Of a DNA stretch of 58,296 nt, positions 16,973 through 27,025 are shown one piece after another (within the stretch, counting starts at the first letter, position 1; each line of letters opens with the position of its first letter). The notes beneath the pieces are model-generated. The model was not told the origin of the DNA. It searched no databases and saw only the letters and a list, made by a program, of their open reading frames with translations. The translations under genes were made by a program, and so were the position numbers. The stretch comes from an uncultured Alistipes sp. (lineage in GTDB: Bacteria; Bacteroidota; Bacteroidia; Bacteroidales; Rikenellaceae): NCBI GenBank assembly GCA_947364365.1, contig CANASP010000013.1, forward strand, positions 1 through 58,296, in the 5' to 3' direction.

Positions 16973-18813
16973 TAGCCAGAATGTCCCGATACGACTTTGT
17001 GCTCCATGCGGCGCAGAGCGAACGCTTCATCGAGCGGCTGCGCGAGCTGGGGCTGGTCGACATCACCGCGAAGGGCTGGGAGCCCTCGGAGGAGGACCGC
17101 CAGCTGCTGCTCGACATCGAGGGGGCGGCCAAGGCCGTCGATTTCCTCGGTGGCTGGAGCGCCGAACACCCCGCCGCGAAGGGCGAACCCTACGCCTCGG
17201 GCGAGGAGGCCTATGCCGCCTACGCCGCGGCGCAGCGCGATGCCGCGTCGCTGCGCGGCGAGATCGCCCGTCTGGAGAAGGCCGCCGACGAGCTGCGCCC
17301 GTGGGGCGCGTTCGATGCGGAGCGGGCCCTCCGTCTCGCCGACGAGGGGGTCGTGCTGCGTTACTTCTCGGCCCAGGCCGTGACCTACGACAAGTCGCTC
17401 GCCGCGTGGTCCGAAGCGCACACGCTGGCGGAGATCGCCCGCACCGACTCCACGGTGTGGTTCGTGGCCGTGACGGCTCCGGGCGAGGAGGTCGACTTCG
17501 ACGCCCAGGAGATGAAGGCCCCGGCGATGGATGTCCGCGAGGCCGAGCGGCGCATCTCCTCGGAGCAGGAGCGCCTCGCGGCGCTCGACGCCGTGTTCGC
17601 CCGTGCCGCCGCGTCGCTTGACGCCCTGCGTGCCTACGGCGCCTCGCTGCGCGAGCGGTTGCAGGGCGTTAGGGTCCTCGCCACGGCCGAAAAGGCCGCC
17701 GAAGGCCACCTGGTCGTCATGGAGGGGTGGGCCGAGGCTGCGACCTCCGACCGGGTCGATGCCCTGCTGGAGGAGTTCCCCGACGTGGTCTATCTCAAGG
17801 GAGACCCCACGCCCGAGGACGACACGCCCGTCAAGCTGCGCAACGGCTGGTTCGCCCGCATCTTCGAGATGGTGGGCGACATGTACGCCCGCCCGAAGTA
17901 CGGCACGCTGGACCTCACGCCGCTCTTCGCGCCCTTCTACATGCTCTTTTTCGGCATCTGCCTCAACGATGCAGGCTACGGCCTCGTCCTGCTGGCCATG
18001 GGCCTCTTCCTGCTGCGCAAGAATCCCCGCGAGGGGATGATGCGCCGTGCCGCGTGGTTCGCCACGATGTGCGCCGCCGCGACCGTCGCCTTCGGTCTCT
18101 TCTGCGGGTCGTTCTTCGGCATGAACCTCAAGGATTACTTCCCCTCTGTGCCGTTCTTCGACTTCCAGGGGCAGTTCTTCTCCATCGCCCTGGCGATCGG
18201 TATGGTGCAGATCCTCTTCGGCATGGCCATCAACGTGTGGGTCACCGCGCGCACGTTCGGCTTCAAGTACGCGCTGGGCGCGCTGGGCTGGCTCGTGATC
18301 CTGCTCGCGGGATCGGTGGCCGGCGGCCTTCCGATGCTCAACGAGGCGTGGGTCATCCCCGGCTTCACCACCTCGTCGCCCGCCTTCTATGCGGCGCTGG
18401 GCGCGGGGGCCGTGCTGATGCTGCTGCTCAACACGCCCGGGAAGTTCCACAATCCGCTCGTCAACCTCGGTTCGGGCCTGTGGACCTTCTACAACAACCT
18501 CACCGGTCTTCTGAGCGACGTGCTGTCGTACATCCGTCTGTTCGCCATCGGACTGTCGGGCGGCGTGCTGGCGCTGGTCTTCAACTCGCTGGCCGAGGGC
18601 TTCGTGCCCGAGGGGGCCAACCTCGCCGTGCGCATCCTCGTCATGGTGCCCATCCTGCTCGTGGGCCACGGCATCAACCTCTTCATGTCGACGATCTCGT
18701 CGTTCGTCCACCCGATGCGTCTTACGTTCGTCGAGTTCTACAAGAACGCCGGCTTCGAGATGGCCTCGCGCTCGTTCGACCCCATCCGCAAAATGGATCA
18801 AACAAACGAATAA
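16969..18813 (+). CDS. atpI: V-type ATPase membrane subunit I (a subunit)
   Basis: Stator membrane subunit that forms the ion half-channels. The 614-residue protein has a cytoplasmic N-terminal half (about residues 1-310) with coiled-coil arms and a membrane half with about seven or eight hydrophobic segments (for example PLFAPFYMLFFGICLNDAGY and LLSDVLSYIRLFAIGLSGG). SYIRLFAIGLSG contains the conserved Arg needed for ion transfer. ATG 16969 overlaps the atpD stop (ATGA); a second ATG at 16981 would shorten the protein by four residues and cannot be excluded. Confidence 0.96.
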   Translation: MIARMSRYDFVLHAAQSERFIERLRELGLVDITAKGWEPSEEDRQLLLDIEGAAKAVDFLGGWSAEHPAAKGEPYASGEEAYAAYAAAQRDAASLRGEIARLEKAADELRPWGAFDAERALRLADEGVVLRYFSAQAVTYDKSLAAWSEAHTLAEIARTDSTVWFVAVTAPGEEVDFDAQEMKAPAMDVREAERRISSEQERLAALDAVFARAAASLDALRAYGASLRERLQGVRVLATAEKAAEGHLVVMEGWAEAATSDRVDALLEEFPDVVYLKGDPTPEDDTPVKLRNGWFARIFEMVGDMYARPKYGTLDLTPLFAPFYMLFFGICLNDAGYGLVLLAMGLFLLRKNPREGMMRRAAWFATMCAAATVAFGLFCGSFFGMNLKDYFPSVPFFDFQGQFFSIALAIGMVQILFGMAINVWVTARTFGFKYALGALGWLVILLAGSVAGGLPMLNEAWVIPGFTTSSPAFYAALGAGAVLMLLLNTPGKFHNPLVNLGSGLWTFYNNLTGLLSDVLSYIRLFAIGLSGGVLALVFNSLAEGFVPEGANLAVRILVMVPILLVGHGINLFMSTISSFVHPMRLTFVEFYKNAGFEMASRSFDPIRKMDQTNE

Positions 18814-18836
18814 CAAACAATAAAAAACTTTTTTGA

Positions 18837-19292
<456 letters not shown>

Positions 19293-19318
19293 ACCGGGGT
19301 CGGCTCTGCCGATTCTTC

Positions 19319-19350
19319 GCCCCGCAGCCATCGACTGCGGGGCTTTTTTG
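19319..19350 (+). terminator. intrinsic terminator of the V-ATPase operon
   Basis: A 9-bp perfect stem, GCCCCGCAG (19319-19327) with CTGCGGGGC (19335-19343), 7-nt loop, followed by TTTTTTG. Confidence 0.93.
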
Positions 19351-19414
19351 TTCCGGTTCGTGATGAAAAACCGGGTGTTCGTTGAAAATATTTTTTAAAA
19401 AGGGCCCGTTGTGC

Positions 19415-19422
19415 TACTTTTG
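19415..19422 (+). promoter_or_regulatory. -7 box of the surface lipoprotein operon
   Basis: TACTTTTG fits TAnnTTTG and lies 24 nt upstream of the chosen ATG at 19447. The A/T-rich stretch 19387-19400 occupies the -33 position without an exact TTTG. Confidence 0.5.
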
Positions 19423-19446
19423 GACCAATTTAGAATGGTATATCCG

Positions 19447-21234
19447 ATGACTTTATCGCGTCTTTCGTTCCTGCCGGCTTTCGCCGCCTTCGCTTCGCTC
19501 TTCGTGTCGTGCGACGATCCGAAGAGCGAGTACGTCGCCCCGCAGGGCGACGTGGAGGTCTGCATCGGGATCCCCGAAACGCGCACCGTGCTCGATGCCG
19601 ACGGGCTGACGACCCGCTGGGAGAAGAACGACAGCTTCTCGCTGTGGGCCTATGCCGCCGACGGTTCCGAAACCTTCGCCGGCGCCCAGTTCTCCTACCT
19701 CGGCGGCAAGGGCGGCAGTGCCGCGCTCTTTCGGGGCCGGGTCCCCGCGATGGCCGCCGGTACCTATACTTATTATGCCGCCTCGCCGGCTCCCGCCTCG
19801 ATCGACGGCCTCAGGGTGAGCTACGACGTGCCTGCCGTGCAGGACGGCGAGTGGCACGGCGAGCGCGACATCCTGCTGGCCCGCGCCTCGGCTCCCGAGC
19901 TGCGTGTCGCTCCCGGCGCGGGCGATCCCGCCACCGACGACGTCAATGCGCTCGATCTCAGGTTCCGCCACAAGATCCACGCCCTGAAGGTGACCATCCC
20001 CGAGGGGCGCAACCGCTTCGGCCGTCCGGTCACGCGGCTGCGCGTGCAGTTCCCCGCCGCTGTCGCGGGGCGTCTGACGTGGGACCTCTCCGCTCCCGAC
20101 GCCGCCCCCTCGCTGGAGGCGTCGAGCGATGCCGTCGAGCTGGCCTTCGCCCGGCCCAAGGGCGAGGGCGACACCTTCTGGGTCTATGTCGCCCCCTGCG
20201 ACCTGCGCGGCGGGGTGGTGCGCTTCACCGCCACCGACGGCTCCGAGTTCTCGTGGCCCATCGAGAGCGGCGCCTTCGGCGACTGCCCCGCGGGCGAGAT
20301 CACGCCGGTGACGCTGACGATTCCCGCGCTTCGGCCGATGAGCGATTATCGGATCGCGGTCGATCCCGCGCAGTTGGGCGAACCGGTTACCGGAATCGAT
20401 GCACTCGATCTGCCCGAGGGCTATAGTTTTCCGAGTCTCGACTTGGCTCTGACTCATGCGGAGCACCTGACACCCAATGGTGACGGAACTTTCTCCGTGC
20501 GTATCTTCCGCGATATGGCCGACGATTTCCCTGCCGAGGTGGGGTTGTCCGTAGCCTCGGAGCATACCGAAGGCGTTGTCGGTCGTCTCGGCACGGGACA
20601 GTGCACCGTCAGCGGTGCGACGGCCTCCGGCTGCACGGTCAAGGCGCCCTATCTGTTCTTCGAGGATTTCAGCGAGGTCGGCACCCATTCGACCGAATCC
20701 GCTGCTATTCTTTCCGATTGGGGCTTGTTCAACTGGAGCGGAGCCCGCGCGGAGACGTTGGCCAATACCTGCATTACGGCCAACTGTCATGTATCGACGC
20801 ATTCGGGCATCACGGATTCCCGTTCCAGAGGACGCGTCGATACGTCGCGCATGCCGATCCGATCCGGTGCGACGCTCAATCTGTCGGTTTCGTTCGATAT
20901 GGGGTACGATACGCATGCCGGTACGGCTGGAACGGGTGCCGGAAATAGTTGGGCCATATGCACTTTCGGACGGACGGATACGAACGATGCTACGGTCGCG
21001 ATCGGTGCGGATGCGGATTTTTCCTACAAGGTCTTTTCGGACCAGAAGGTGAGCAGCCTGTCCAGCGCAGATAATCTTCCCGACAAATTGTCCGGCCAGC
21101 GTGTGACGGGATGCAGCGCGTTGTCGCGCCTGTCGTGGCAGGTTTACACCTCGAAACGCAGTTGGGGCGCTACGACTACCAATATTACATTCCGTTGCCA
21201 TATCGACAACATCCGCGTGACGATCGTCCCCTGA
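19447..21234 (+). CDS. fimbrillin-like surface lipoprotein
   Basis: A 595-residue lipoprotein with signal MTLSRLSFLPAFAAFASLFV and lipobox Cys in FVSCDD. Residues about 30-290 have the fimbrillin/Mfa-like pattern (ETRTVLDADGLTTRWEKNDS, FSLWAYAADG, GTYTYYAASP, LRFRHKIHALKVTIP). The C-terminal half (FFEDFSEVGTHSTES... ending NITFRCHIDNIRVTIVP) looks like a separate beta-sandwich, perhaps ligand-binding. ATG 19447 is preferred to 19435 because the -7 box would leave the latter almost no leader. The DNA from about 20340 to the stop is visibly less GC-rich than the first half, suggesting a mosaic gene. It leads the seven-gene operon. Confidence 0.75.
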   Translation: MTLSRLSFLPAFAAFASLFVSCDDPKSEYVAPQGDVEVCIGIPETRTVLDADGLTTRWEKNDSFSLWAYAADGSETFAGAQFSYLGGKGGSAALFRGRVPAMAAGTYTYYAASPAPASIDGLRVSYDVPAVQDGEWHGERDILLARASAPELRVAPGAGDPATDDVNALDLRFRHKIHALKVTIPEGRNRFGRPVTRLRVQFPAAVAGRLTWDLSAPDAAPSLEASSDAVELAFARPKGEGDTFWVYVAPCDLRGGVVRFTATDGSEFSWPIESGAFGDCPAGEITPVTLTIPALRPMSDYRIAVDPAQLGEPVTGIDALDLPEGYSFPSLDLALTHAEHLTPNGDGTFSVRIFRDMADDFPAEVGLSVASEHTEGVVGRLGTGQCTVSGATASGCTVKAPYLFFEDFSEVGTHSTESAAILSDWGLFNWSGARAETLANTCITANCHVSTHSGITDSRSRGRVDTSRMPIRSGATLNLSVSFDMGYDTHAGTAGTGAGNSWAICTFGRTDTNDATVAIGADADFSYKVFSDQKVSSLSSADNLPDKLSGQRVTGCSALSRLSWQVYTSKRSWGATTTNITFRCHIDNIRVTIVP

Positions 21235-21263
21235 TCTCCGACGAAATAAAATAAACCTACGAT

Positions 21264-22133
21264 ATGAAAAACACACTTGTCTTACTGGCCTTCGCGGCGG
21301 CGCTGGCCGCCTGCTCCAAGGGCGACGCGCCGGATCCCGATGCCGCGTCGGGCTTCGGCTCGCTGGCTGTCGAGGCGGTCTGCGAGCCCGTCGTCGAGGC
21401 CGTGACGCGCGCCCAGGTCGCCCTGCCCGCCGGAACGGAGATCCCCGACTGGCGCGAAATGACCATGCGCATCGTCAACCCCACGCCGGGTATCGAATAC
21501 GGCCGGGCCTGGGCGCGCGTGGCCAACTACAACAAGAAGACCGACCAGCTCCCCGAGGGCCGCGGCTACACGGTGACGATCTTCTCGACCTCGACCTGGC
21601 GGGAGGACGCCAAGGAGAACAAGACGAACGTCGATTACGTCGAGGAGGGTGTCGACAAGCCCTATTTCGAAGGGGTCGTCTCCGACGTCGCGATCGAGCG
21701 CCGCAAGGAGACGCCCGTCGAGATCAAGGCCCGGCTGGCCAATACGATCGTGAGGATCGAGTTCTCCGACACCTTCAGGAACTACTTCGCCGGCGGGGCG
21801 ACCTTCACGCTCCGAACCGCCGCGGGCAACGCGTTCACCACGGGTTACGAGGCCGACGATCCCACGGTGGCCGAGACCTACTGGTACGTGCGGCCCGCCG
21901 CCTTCACCATCTCGGGCCGTGCGACCAAGCAGACCCCCTCGGCGACGGCCGATCCCGAGACCGTGCAGTTCCGCGAGGTGGTCAACAGCGCCGTGCAGCC
22001 CACGACGCTCTACACCTACCGCTTCGACATCACGGGCGTGGGCGGTACCGAGGGGGTGGAGATCACCCTCAACGGCCAACCCGTCGCCACCGAGACGATC
22101 GACGAGGAGCTCAACCCCGATTCCTACATCTAA
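21264..22133 (+). CDS. DUF4493 domain lipoprotein
   Basis: A 289-residue lipoprotein (MKNTLVLLAFAAALAAC, lipobox ALAAC). The body follows the DUF4493 plan: GFGSLAVEAVCEP after the anchor, a GRGYTVTIFSTSTW strand pair, PYFEGVVSDVAIERRKETPVEIKARLANTIVRIE and LYTYRFDITGVGGTEGVEITLN. DUF4493 proteins are Bacteroidota surface lipoproteins of unknown role, often in series as here. It sits 29 nt after the previous stop and 18 nt before the next start. Confidence 0.82.
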   Translation: MKNTLVLLAFAAALAACSKGDAPDPDAASGFGSLAVEAVCEPVVEAVTRAQVALPAGTEIPDWREMTMRIVNPTPGIEYGRAWARVANYNKKTDQLPEGRGYTVTIFSTSTWREDAKENKTNVDYVEEGVDKPYFEGVVSDVAIERRKETPVEIKARLANTIVRIEFSDTFRNYFAGGATFTLRTAAGNAFTTGYEADDPTVAETYWYVRPAAFTISGRATKQTPSATADPETVQFREVVNSAVQPTTLYTYRFDITGVGGTEGVEITLNGQPVATETIDEELNPDSYI

Positions 22134-22151
22134 CGCATATTCCGAGTGACC

Positions 22152-23900
22152 ATGAAAATCGCATTGAAATATCTCGCAGCGGCGGCCGTAGCCCTCACGG
22201 GGCTCGTGGCCTGCGTGAGCGAAGACCCGAAAATCGATCCCGTGCCGCCCGTCCCGGAGGAGGGTACGGGCTACCTCTCGCTGGGCGGTTCGTTCGTTCT
22301 GACCGTCGAGTCGCGCAACGAGGAGATCGACAGCACGCCGGGCGCTCAGTCGCGCATCCCGACGCGTGCCGACAACGGCAATATCGACGTGGACTCCTAC
22401 ACGGTGGAGATCCTCGACGCCGCCGGCGCCGCCGCCGTGGAGCCGTTCCGCTACGGCGACATGCCGGCCGACCCGATCGAACTGCCGGTGGGTGCCTACA
22501 CGCTCGTCGTCTATTCGGCCGAGACGCCCGACACGGCGTGGGAGGGCGAGGCCGACACCCCGACCTACGGCGCCGAGCAGGTCTTCTCCATCACCAAGGG
22601 GGCGACGACCGATCTGGGGACGGTGACCTGCCATCCGCTCTCGGTCAAGGTGACCGTGGCCTATCGCCAGTCGCTCTACGAGTTGCTCAGCGCCGATACC
22701 GAGGCCGAGGTGGAGCTGGGCGGCAAACACCGCGCGACCTTCGTCAAGGACGAGACGCGCGCCGCCTACCTGCGGCCGGTCTACTCGGACGGGGAGCCCA
22801 ACGAGCTGTGGCTCTACCTGACCACCGTCTACGAGGGCAAGCAGATCACGCGCCAGCCGCTCAAGGTCAACAACAACGTCAAGCCCGGCGAGTGGCGCAA
22901 GATCACCATCTACCTCGAAAACGGCGAGAGCGGCTCGGTGATCATCAACGGCGAGATCGAGACGTGGGTCAACGGCCAGACGGTCGATGTCGACGTGCAG
23001 ACGCTGGCGACGATCTCCGAGGCGACGATTCCCGACATCGACGATCCCGACGCGCCGAAGATCGTCTGGTCGAAAACCGACGAGGCGATCGCCGATAAGC
23101 TGCTGCTGACCGACGACAGCTACGACGAGAACGGCTACTACACGGGTGACGCGCGCGTGACGGTCAAGGCGCTCGATCCCATGCAGCGGTTCACGGTGGA
23201 GATCGCGAGCGACAACCGGGCCGTGATGGACCACATCGAGCTCAACGGCATCAAGGGGGCCGTCGATCTCTTCACGGTCGACGGTGCGGCCCGCACGATG
23301 CTGCGTCTGTGGGGCTTCCCGGTGGTCTTCCCCGAGCCCAAAATGGAGCGCACGTTCGACCTGAAGGAGCTCATGAAGGTGCTTTCCGACTACGAGGGGA
23401 CCCACACCTTCACGATGACGGTCGCCGACGCGAAGAACCGCCGCACGACCACCGAGCTGGTGATCGAGGTCGACAAGTCGGGCGGCGCCGATCCCAACAT
23501 CATCTGGGAGGGCAACAGTATCGACGTGCGCCATGAGGCCTACGCCGGCCTTCAGGTGGTGATCCGCGTCAAGGCCCGCACGGGTATCAAGTCGCTCAAG
23601 GTGGCCATTTCCGGAACGCTGGCCTCCGATCCCGCCGAGTTGAGCGGCCTGGGGCTGACCGATTCGTTCGACCTGGTCGATCCCGAGGCTTCGCGCGAGG
23701 GGCTCGGTGCTGCGCTTCAGGGGCTGGGCTTCCCCGTCGGTGCCGACGTGCGCGACCAGTCGGAGATCTCGTTCGATATCTCGACCTTCATGGGGCTGCT
23801 GGGCTCGTTCCCCGGGAACAACGACTTCAAGCTGACGGTGACCGACAACTCGGGACAGATTCTCGAAAAGACCCTCATGCTCTACGTGCCTGAAGAATAA
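22152..23900 (+). CDS. DUF4493 lipoprotein with two repeated C-terminal modules
   Basis: A 582-residue lipoprotein (MKIALKYLAAAAVALTGLVAC). Residues about 35-290 form a DUF4493 domain (GTGYLSLGGSFVLTVESRNE, YTLVVYSAETPDTAWEGEA, VKVTVAYRQSLYELLS). Residues about 300-440 and 441-582 look like two copies of one module: each begins IVW/IIW, then has a VxVKA strand, an FDL element, GFPV and a closing FTMTVAD or FKLTVTD strand. ATG 22152 is preferred over a GTG two codons earlier because it begins the signal peptide. The next gene starts immediately after its stop. Confidence 0.8.
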   Translation: MKIALKYLAAAAVALTGLVACVSEDPKIDPVPPVPEEGTGYLSLGGSFVLTVESRNEEIDSTPGAQSRIPTRADNGNIDVDSYTVEILDAAGAAAVEPFRYGDMPADPIELPVGAYTLVVYSAETPDTAWEGEADTPTYGAEQVFSITKGATTDLGTVTCHPLSVKVTVAYRQSLYELLSADTEAEVELGGKHRATFVKDETRAAYLRPVYSDGEPNELWLYLTTVYEGKQITRQPLKVNNNVKPGEWRKITIYLENGESGSVIINGEIETWVNGQTVDVDVQTLATISEATIPDIDDPDAPKIVWSKTDEAIADKLLLTDDSYDENGYYTGDARVTVKALDPMQRFTVEIASDNRAVMDHIELNGIKGAVDLFTVDGAARTMLRLWGFPVVFPEPKMERTFDLKELMKVLSDYEGTHTFTMTVADAKNRRTTTELVIEVDKSGGADPNIIWEGNSIDVRHEAYAGLQVVIRVKARTGIKSLKVAISGTLASDPAELSGLGLTDSFDLVDPEASREGLGAALQGLGFPVGADVRDQSEISFDISTFMGLLGSFPGNNDFKLTVTDNSGQILEKTLMLYVPEE

Positions 23901-26090
23901 ATGCGGACAATGATGAAAAAGATAGCTTTACATATCCTGCTGGCTGTCCTCTGCTCGCTGTCGCTCGTCGGCTGCGAGAAGGATCCCGCGGGCCACGACG
24001 GCGAGGGCGCCGTGTCGTTCGAGGTGGCCGTACCCCGTTCGCGGGCGGCGGTCGACGAGTCGGTCTATCCCTGGACCGATTGCGCCATCCGCATCTACAA
24101 ATACGCCGCCGCCCCGTCCGACGGGGAGGAGCGCGGCCGCGAACTGATCCGTCGCTACAATTCGGTCGGCGAGATGCCCGCCTCGATGTGGCTCGCGGCC
24201 GGCGACTACGTGATCACGGTCGAGCTCGGCGCGAAGGAGGAGGCTACGTTCGACCGCCCGTTCTACCGCGGCGAGAAGGACTTCGCCATCGTCGGAGGCC
24301 GCACCGTGCAGGTCGCCGTCGAGTGCCGCATCGCCAACACGATCGTCGAAGTCGACTACGACGCGACGGTGACCGACCTGTTCACCGAGGAGCTGTGGAC
24401 CGATGTCGTGCTGGCCGAGACCTACAATTCGCAGGCTGTCGGCAACGGCGAGGTTCCCGTCCTGCGCTATACGGAGAGCCGCCGCGGCTACTTCATCCTG
24501 CCCGAGGGGCTGGAGGCCTTCAGCTGGCGTTTTCGCGGCGTGGGCCAGAAGAAGGACCGGGAGGAGATCGTCCAGATCGACAAGACCAAGCACATCTCCA
24601 CCGACCCGGGCATGCTCTACAAGCTCCGCTTCCGCTATTCGCCCGACCTGGGCGGCAAGCTCGTCTTCTCGATCGTGGTCGAGAATACGTGGAACGAATA
24701 CTCCGACCCCGTGGTGTTCGCCCCCGATCCGCAGATCTCGGGCGACGGATTCGACATCGAGGAGCGCCGCGAGTTCGCCTCGGGAACCATCGGCTACCAC
24801 ATCGCCTCGATCTCCGACCTCTCGTCGGTGAAGCTGCGCTGCGGCGGCCGCGAATGGCCCGTCGCCCTCTCGTCGGAGGGGCAGACGGCGGGTGTCGCGG
24901 TGATGATGACCAGCGCCTCCGACATGCTGCTCTCGCTTGCACCCGAGTTTTTCGCCCAGCTTCCGGGCGGCGATCTCGACCTGACGCTCTATGCCCAGGA
25001 CGAGGACGGCCGTGAATCGGAGAAGGTGGCGAAGGTCCGCACGCAGGGTGTCTTCGATCTGACGACGACCGACGCGTGGAACGACCGCGGCGAGCTGAAG
25101 GCCTACGTGTTCGATCCGTCGGCCGCCGACGTGAAGATCCGCTACCGCGCCGCGGGCGCCGCGGAGTGGCGCGAGGCTGCGGCTGCGTCGACGGCTCAGA
25201 GCGGCGTCTACGCCGCGTCGGTCTCCGTGTCGCCCAACACCTCCTACGAGTGCCAGCTCTGTTTCGGCCAGACGGCGGTCAACGGCGCCTCGGAGCAGCG
25301 TATCGACGTCGCGGAGCCGCAGATTCCCGGCGCGGGATTCGAGGATTGGTTCACCTACAAAGACAAGGTGCTGGTTCCGGCTCCTTCCGAAGCCTCTTGG
25401 TGGTGGGACTCGGGCAACCACGGTTCGTCGACGCTGGGTGTGAACGTGACCCAGTCGGTCGCCGATCCCCGTCCCGGCTCGACCGGAACGAAAGCAGCCT
25501 GCCTCCAGTCGCAGTTCGTCGGACTGATTTCGGTCGGCAAGTTCGCCGCCGGCAATATCTTCTTCGGCAAATACGGCGGCACCAACGGCACCAACGGTGT
25601 GATCGGTTTCGGCAACCCGTTCTCGTTCACCTATCGTCCGCGTCAGCTGACCTTCTGGTACAAAGGTACGGTCGGGACGATCGACCGGATCGACGGCGAC
25701 AATGCGCCGGTCAGCAAGGGCGACACCGACGTGGCGCAGATCTACATCTGTCTGTGCAAGATGGGCGGTCCGCACGTCATCGATACGCGCGATCAGACGA
25801 CGTTCTTCGATCCCAGCTCCAAGACCGTCAGCTATTGCACCGGCGCGCTCGACAAGAGCAGCAAGAACGACGCGACCGACGGCAAGATCATCGCCTGGGC
25901 CGAGTGGACCAACACGAAGACCGTAGGCGAGTGGACGCAGTACACGCTGGATCTGAAGTATAACGACGAATACGAAGGCGAGGTGCCCGACTATTTGATG
26001 CTGACCGCCTCGGCCAGCAAGTACGGCGACTATTTCGCCGGTTCGACCGGGAGCGTGATGTATCTCGACGATTTCGAACTGGTCTACTAA
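23901..26090 (+). CDS. DUF4493-PCMD surface lipoprotein
   Basis: A 729-residue lipoprotein (lipobox SLVGC). The N-terminal DUF4493 domain spans about residues 35-270. One copy of the module repeated in the preceding gene follows (about 275-385), then an FNIII-like linker. The C-terminal PCMD (putative carbohydrate metabolism domain, about 475-729) begins GAGFEDWFTYKDKV, with WWWDSGNHGSST and GKFAAGNIFFGKY, and closes GSVMYLDDFELVY. PCMD proteins are thought to bind or process glycans; no catalytic residues can be assigned here. Starts at 23901, 23910 or 23913 are all possible; the first abuts the preceding stop. Confidence 0.82.
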   Translation: MRTMMKKIALHILLAVLCSLSLVGCEKDPAGHDGEGAVSFEVAVPRSRAAVDESVYPWTDCAIRIYKYAAAPSDGEERGRELIRRYNSVGEMPASMWLAAGDYVITVELGAKEEATFDRPFYRGEKDFAIVGGRTVQVAVECRIANTIVEVDYDATVTDLFTEELWTDVVLAETYNSQAVGNGEVPVLRYTESRRGYFILPEGLEAFSWRFRGVGQKKDREEIVQIDKTKHISTDPGMLYKLRFRYSPDLGGKLVFSIVVENTWNEYSDPVVFAPDPQISGDGFDIEERREFASGTIGYHIASISDLSSVKLRCGGREWPVALSSEGQTAGVAVMMTSASDMLLSLAPEFFAQLPGGDLDLTLYAQDEDGRESEKVAKVRTQGVFDLTTTDAWNDRGELKAYVFDPSAADVKIRYRAAGAAEWREAAAASTAQSGVYAASVSVSPNTSYECQLCFGQTAVNGASEQRIDVAEPQIPGAGFEDWFTYKDKVLVPAPSEASWWWDSGNHGSSTLGVNVTQSVADPRPGSTGTKAACLQSQFVGLISVGKFAAGNIFFGKYGGTNGTNGVIGFGNPFSFTYRPRQLTFWYKGTVGTIDRIDGDNAPVSKGDTDVAQIYICLCKMGGPHVIDTRDQTTFFDPSSKTVSYCTGALDKSSKNDATDGKIIAWAEWTNTKTVGEWTQYTLDLKYNDEYEGEVPDYLMLTASASKYGDYFAGSTGSVMYLDDFELVY

Positions 26091-26100
26091 ACCGCACGGC

Positions 26101-27015
26101 ATGATACGACGCGCAGTCATCCTCCTGTTCGCTTGCGCGGGCCTGTGTCTCCCGGCACGGGCCCGCGGGGCCGTATCCGCGCCCGAGTCCGCATCGTCCC
26201 GAGCCCTGGATGCGGCCGCAGTCGCAGCGCCTGCCGCAGCGTCCCGCGCCGCCGCTTCCGCCGCTGTCCCCGGCTCCCCGTCGGCTGCTCCCGCCGCCGA
26301 ATCCGTCGACAGCCTCGCCGACGGCCGGATCGCGGATCCCCGTGCCGAGCGCGGTCTGGTCGATATCTCCCATGTCTTCGTCCCCCGGGGGCAGTGGATC
26401 TTCGGCGGCACGGCCTCCTATTCGACCCACTGCAACGAGAGCTACACCTTCTTCGTCATCGAGAACATCGGCTCGGAGGGCTACACCTTCAAGGTGAGCC
26501 CCATGATCGGCTATGCGCTGCGCAATAACATGGCCGTCGGCGGACGCTTCATCTACGGCCGTTCGCTGCTCCGGGTCGACTCGGGCGAGCTGAACCTGGG
26601 CGACGAGGAGTCGGGCACGCACCTGACGGCCGAATACTACTACACGCTGCGCCACTCCTACTCGGCCGCGCTCTTCTGGCGCCAGTATATTCCGCTGGGG
26701 CGCAACAAGCGTTTCGCGCTCTTCAACGAGATGTCGCTGACGGTGGGCGGCCACCAGAAGAAGTTCGCCGCCGACAACCCCATTCGCGGCACCTACGAGA
26801 CGGGCTATTCGGTCTCGCTCGGCGTCTCGCCCGGCATCATCGCCTTCGCATCCAACACGATGGCCGTGGAGGTCAACGTCGGCGTGATGGGGCTCAGCTA
26901 CACCCGCTCCCACCAGGACCAGAACCACGTGGCCGAGGCCGACGTGAAGTCGAGTTTCATGAACTTCAAGGTCAACCTGCTGTCGATCGGCCTGGGTGTG
27001 TCGTTCTATCTCTAA
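26101..27015 (+). CDS. small outer-membrane beta-barrel protein (first of a pair)
   Basis: A 304-residue exported protein. The signal peptide (MIRRAVILLFACAGLCLPARA) is followed by a low-complexity Ala/Ser/Pro stretch to about residue 72. Alternating amphipathic strands typical of 8- to 12-strand barrels follow (WIFGGTASYSTHCNESYTFF, FKVSPMIGYALRNNMAVGGR, HLTAEYYYTLRHSYSAALFW), ending in aromatic-terminated GVSFYL, as barrel assembly requires. It is paralogous to the next gene. It lies between two PCMD lipoproteins in the operon, 10 nt from each neighbour. Confidence 0.8.
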   Translation: MIRRAVILLFACAGLCLPARARGAVSAPESASSRALDAAAVAAPAAASRAAASAAVPGSPSAAPAAESVDSLADGRIADPRAERGLVDISHVFVPRGQWIFGGTASYSTHCNESYTFFVIENIGSEGYTFKVSPMIGYALRNNMAVGGRFIYGRSLLRVDSGELNLGDEESGTHLTAEYYYTLRHSYSAALFWRQYIPLGRNKRFALFNEMSLTVGGHQKKFAADNPIRGTYETGYSVSLGVSPGIIAFASNTMAVEVNVGVMGLSYTRSHQDQNHVAEADVKSSFMNFKVNLLSIGLGVSFYL

Positions 27016-27025
27016 CCGCTCCACG

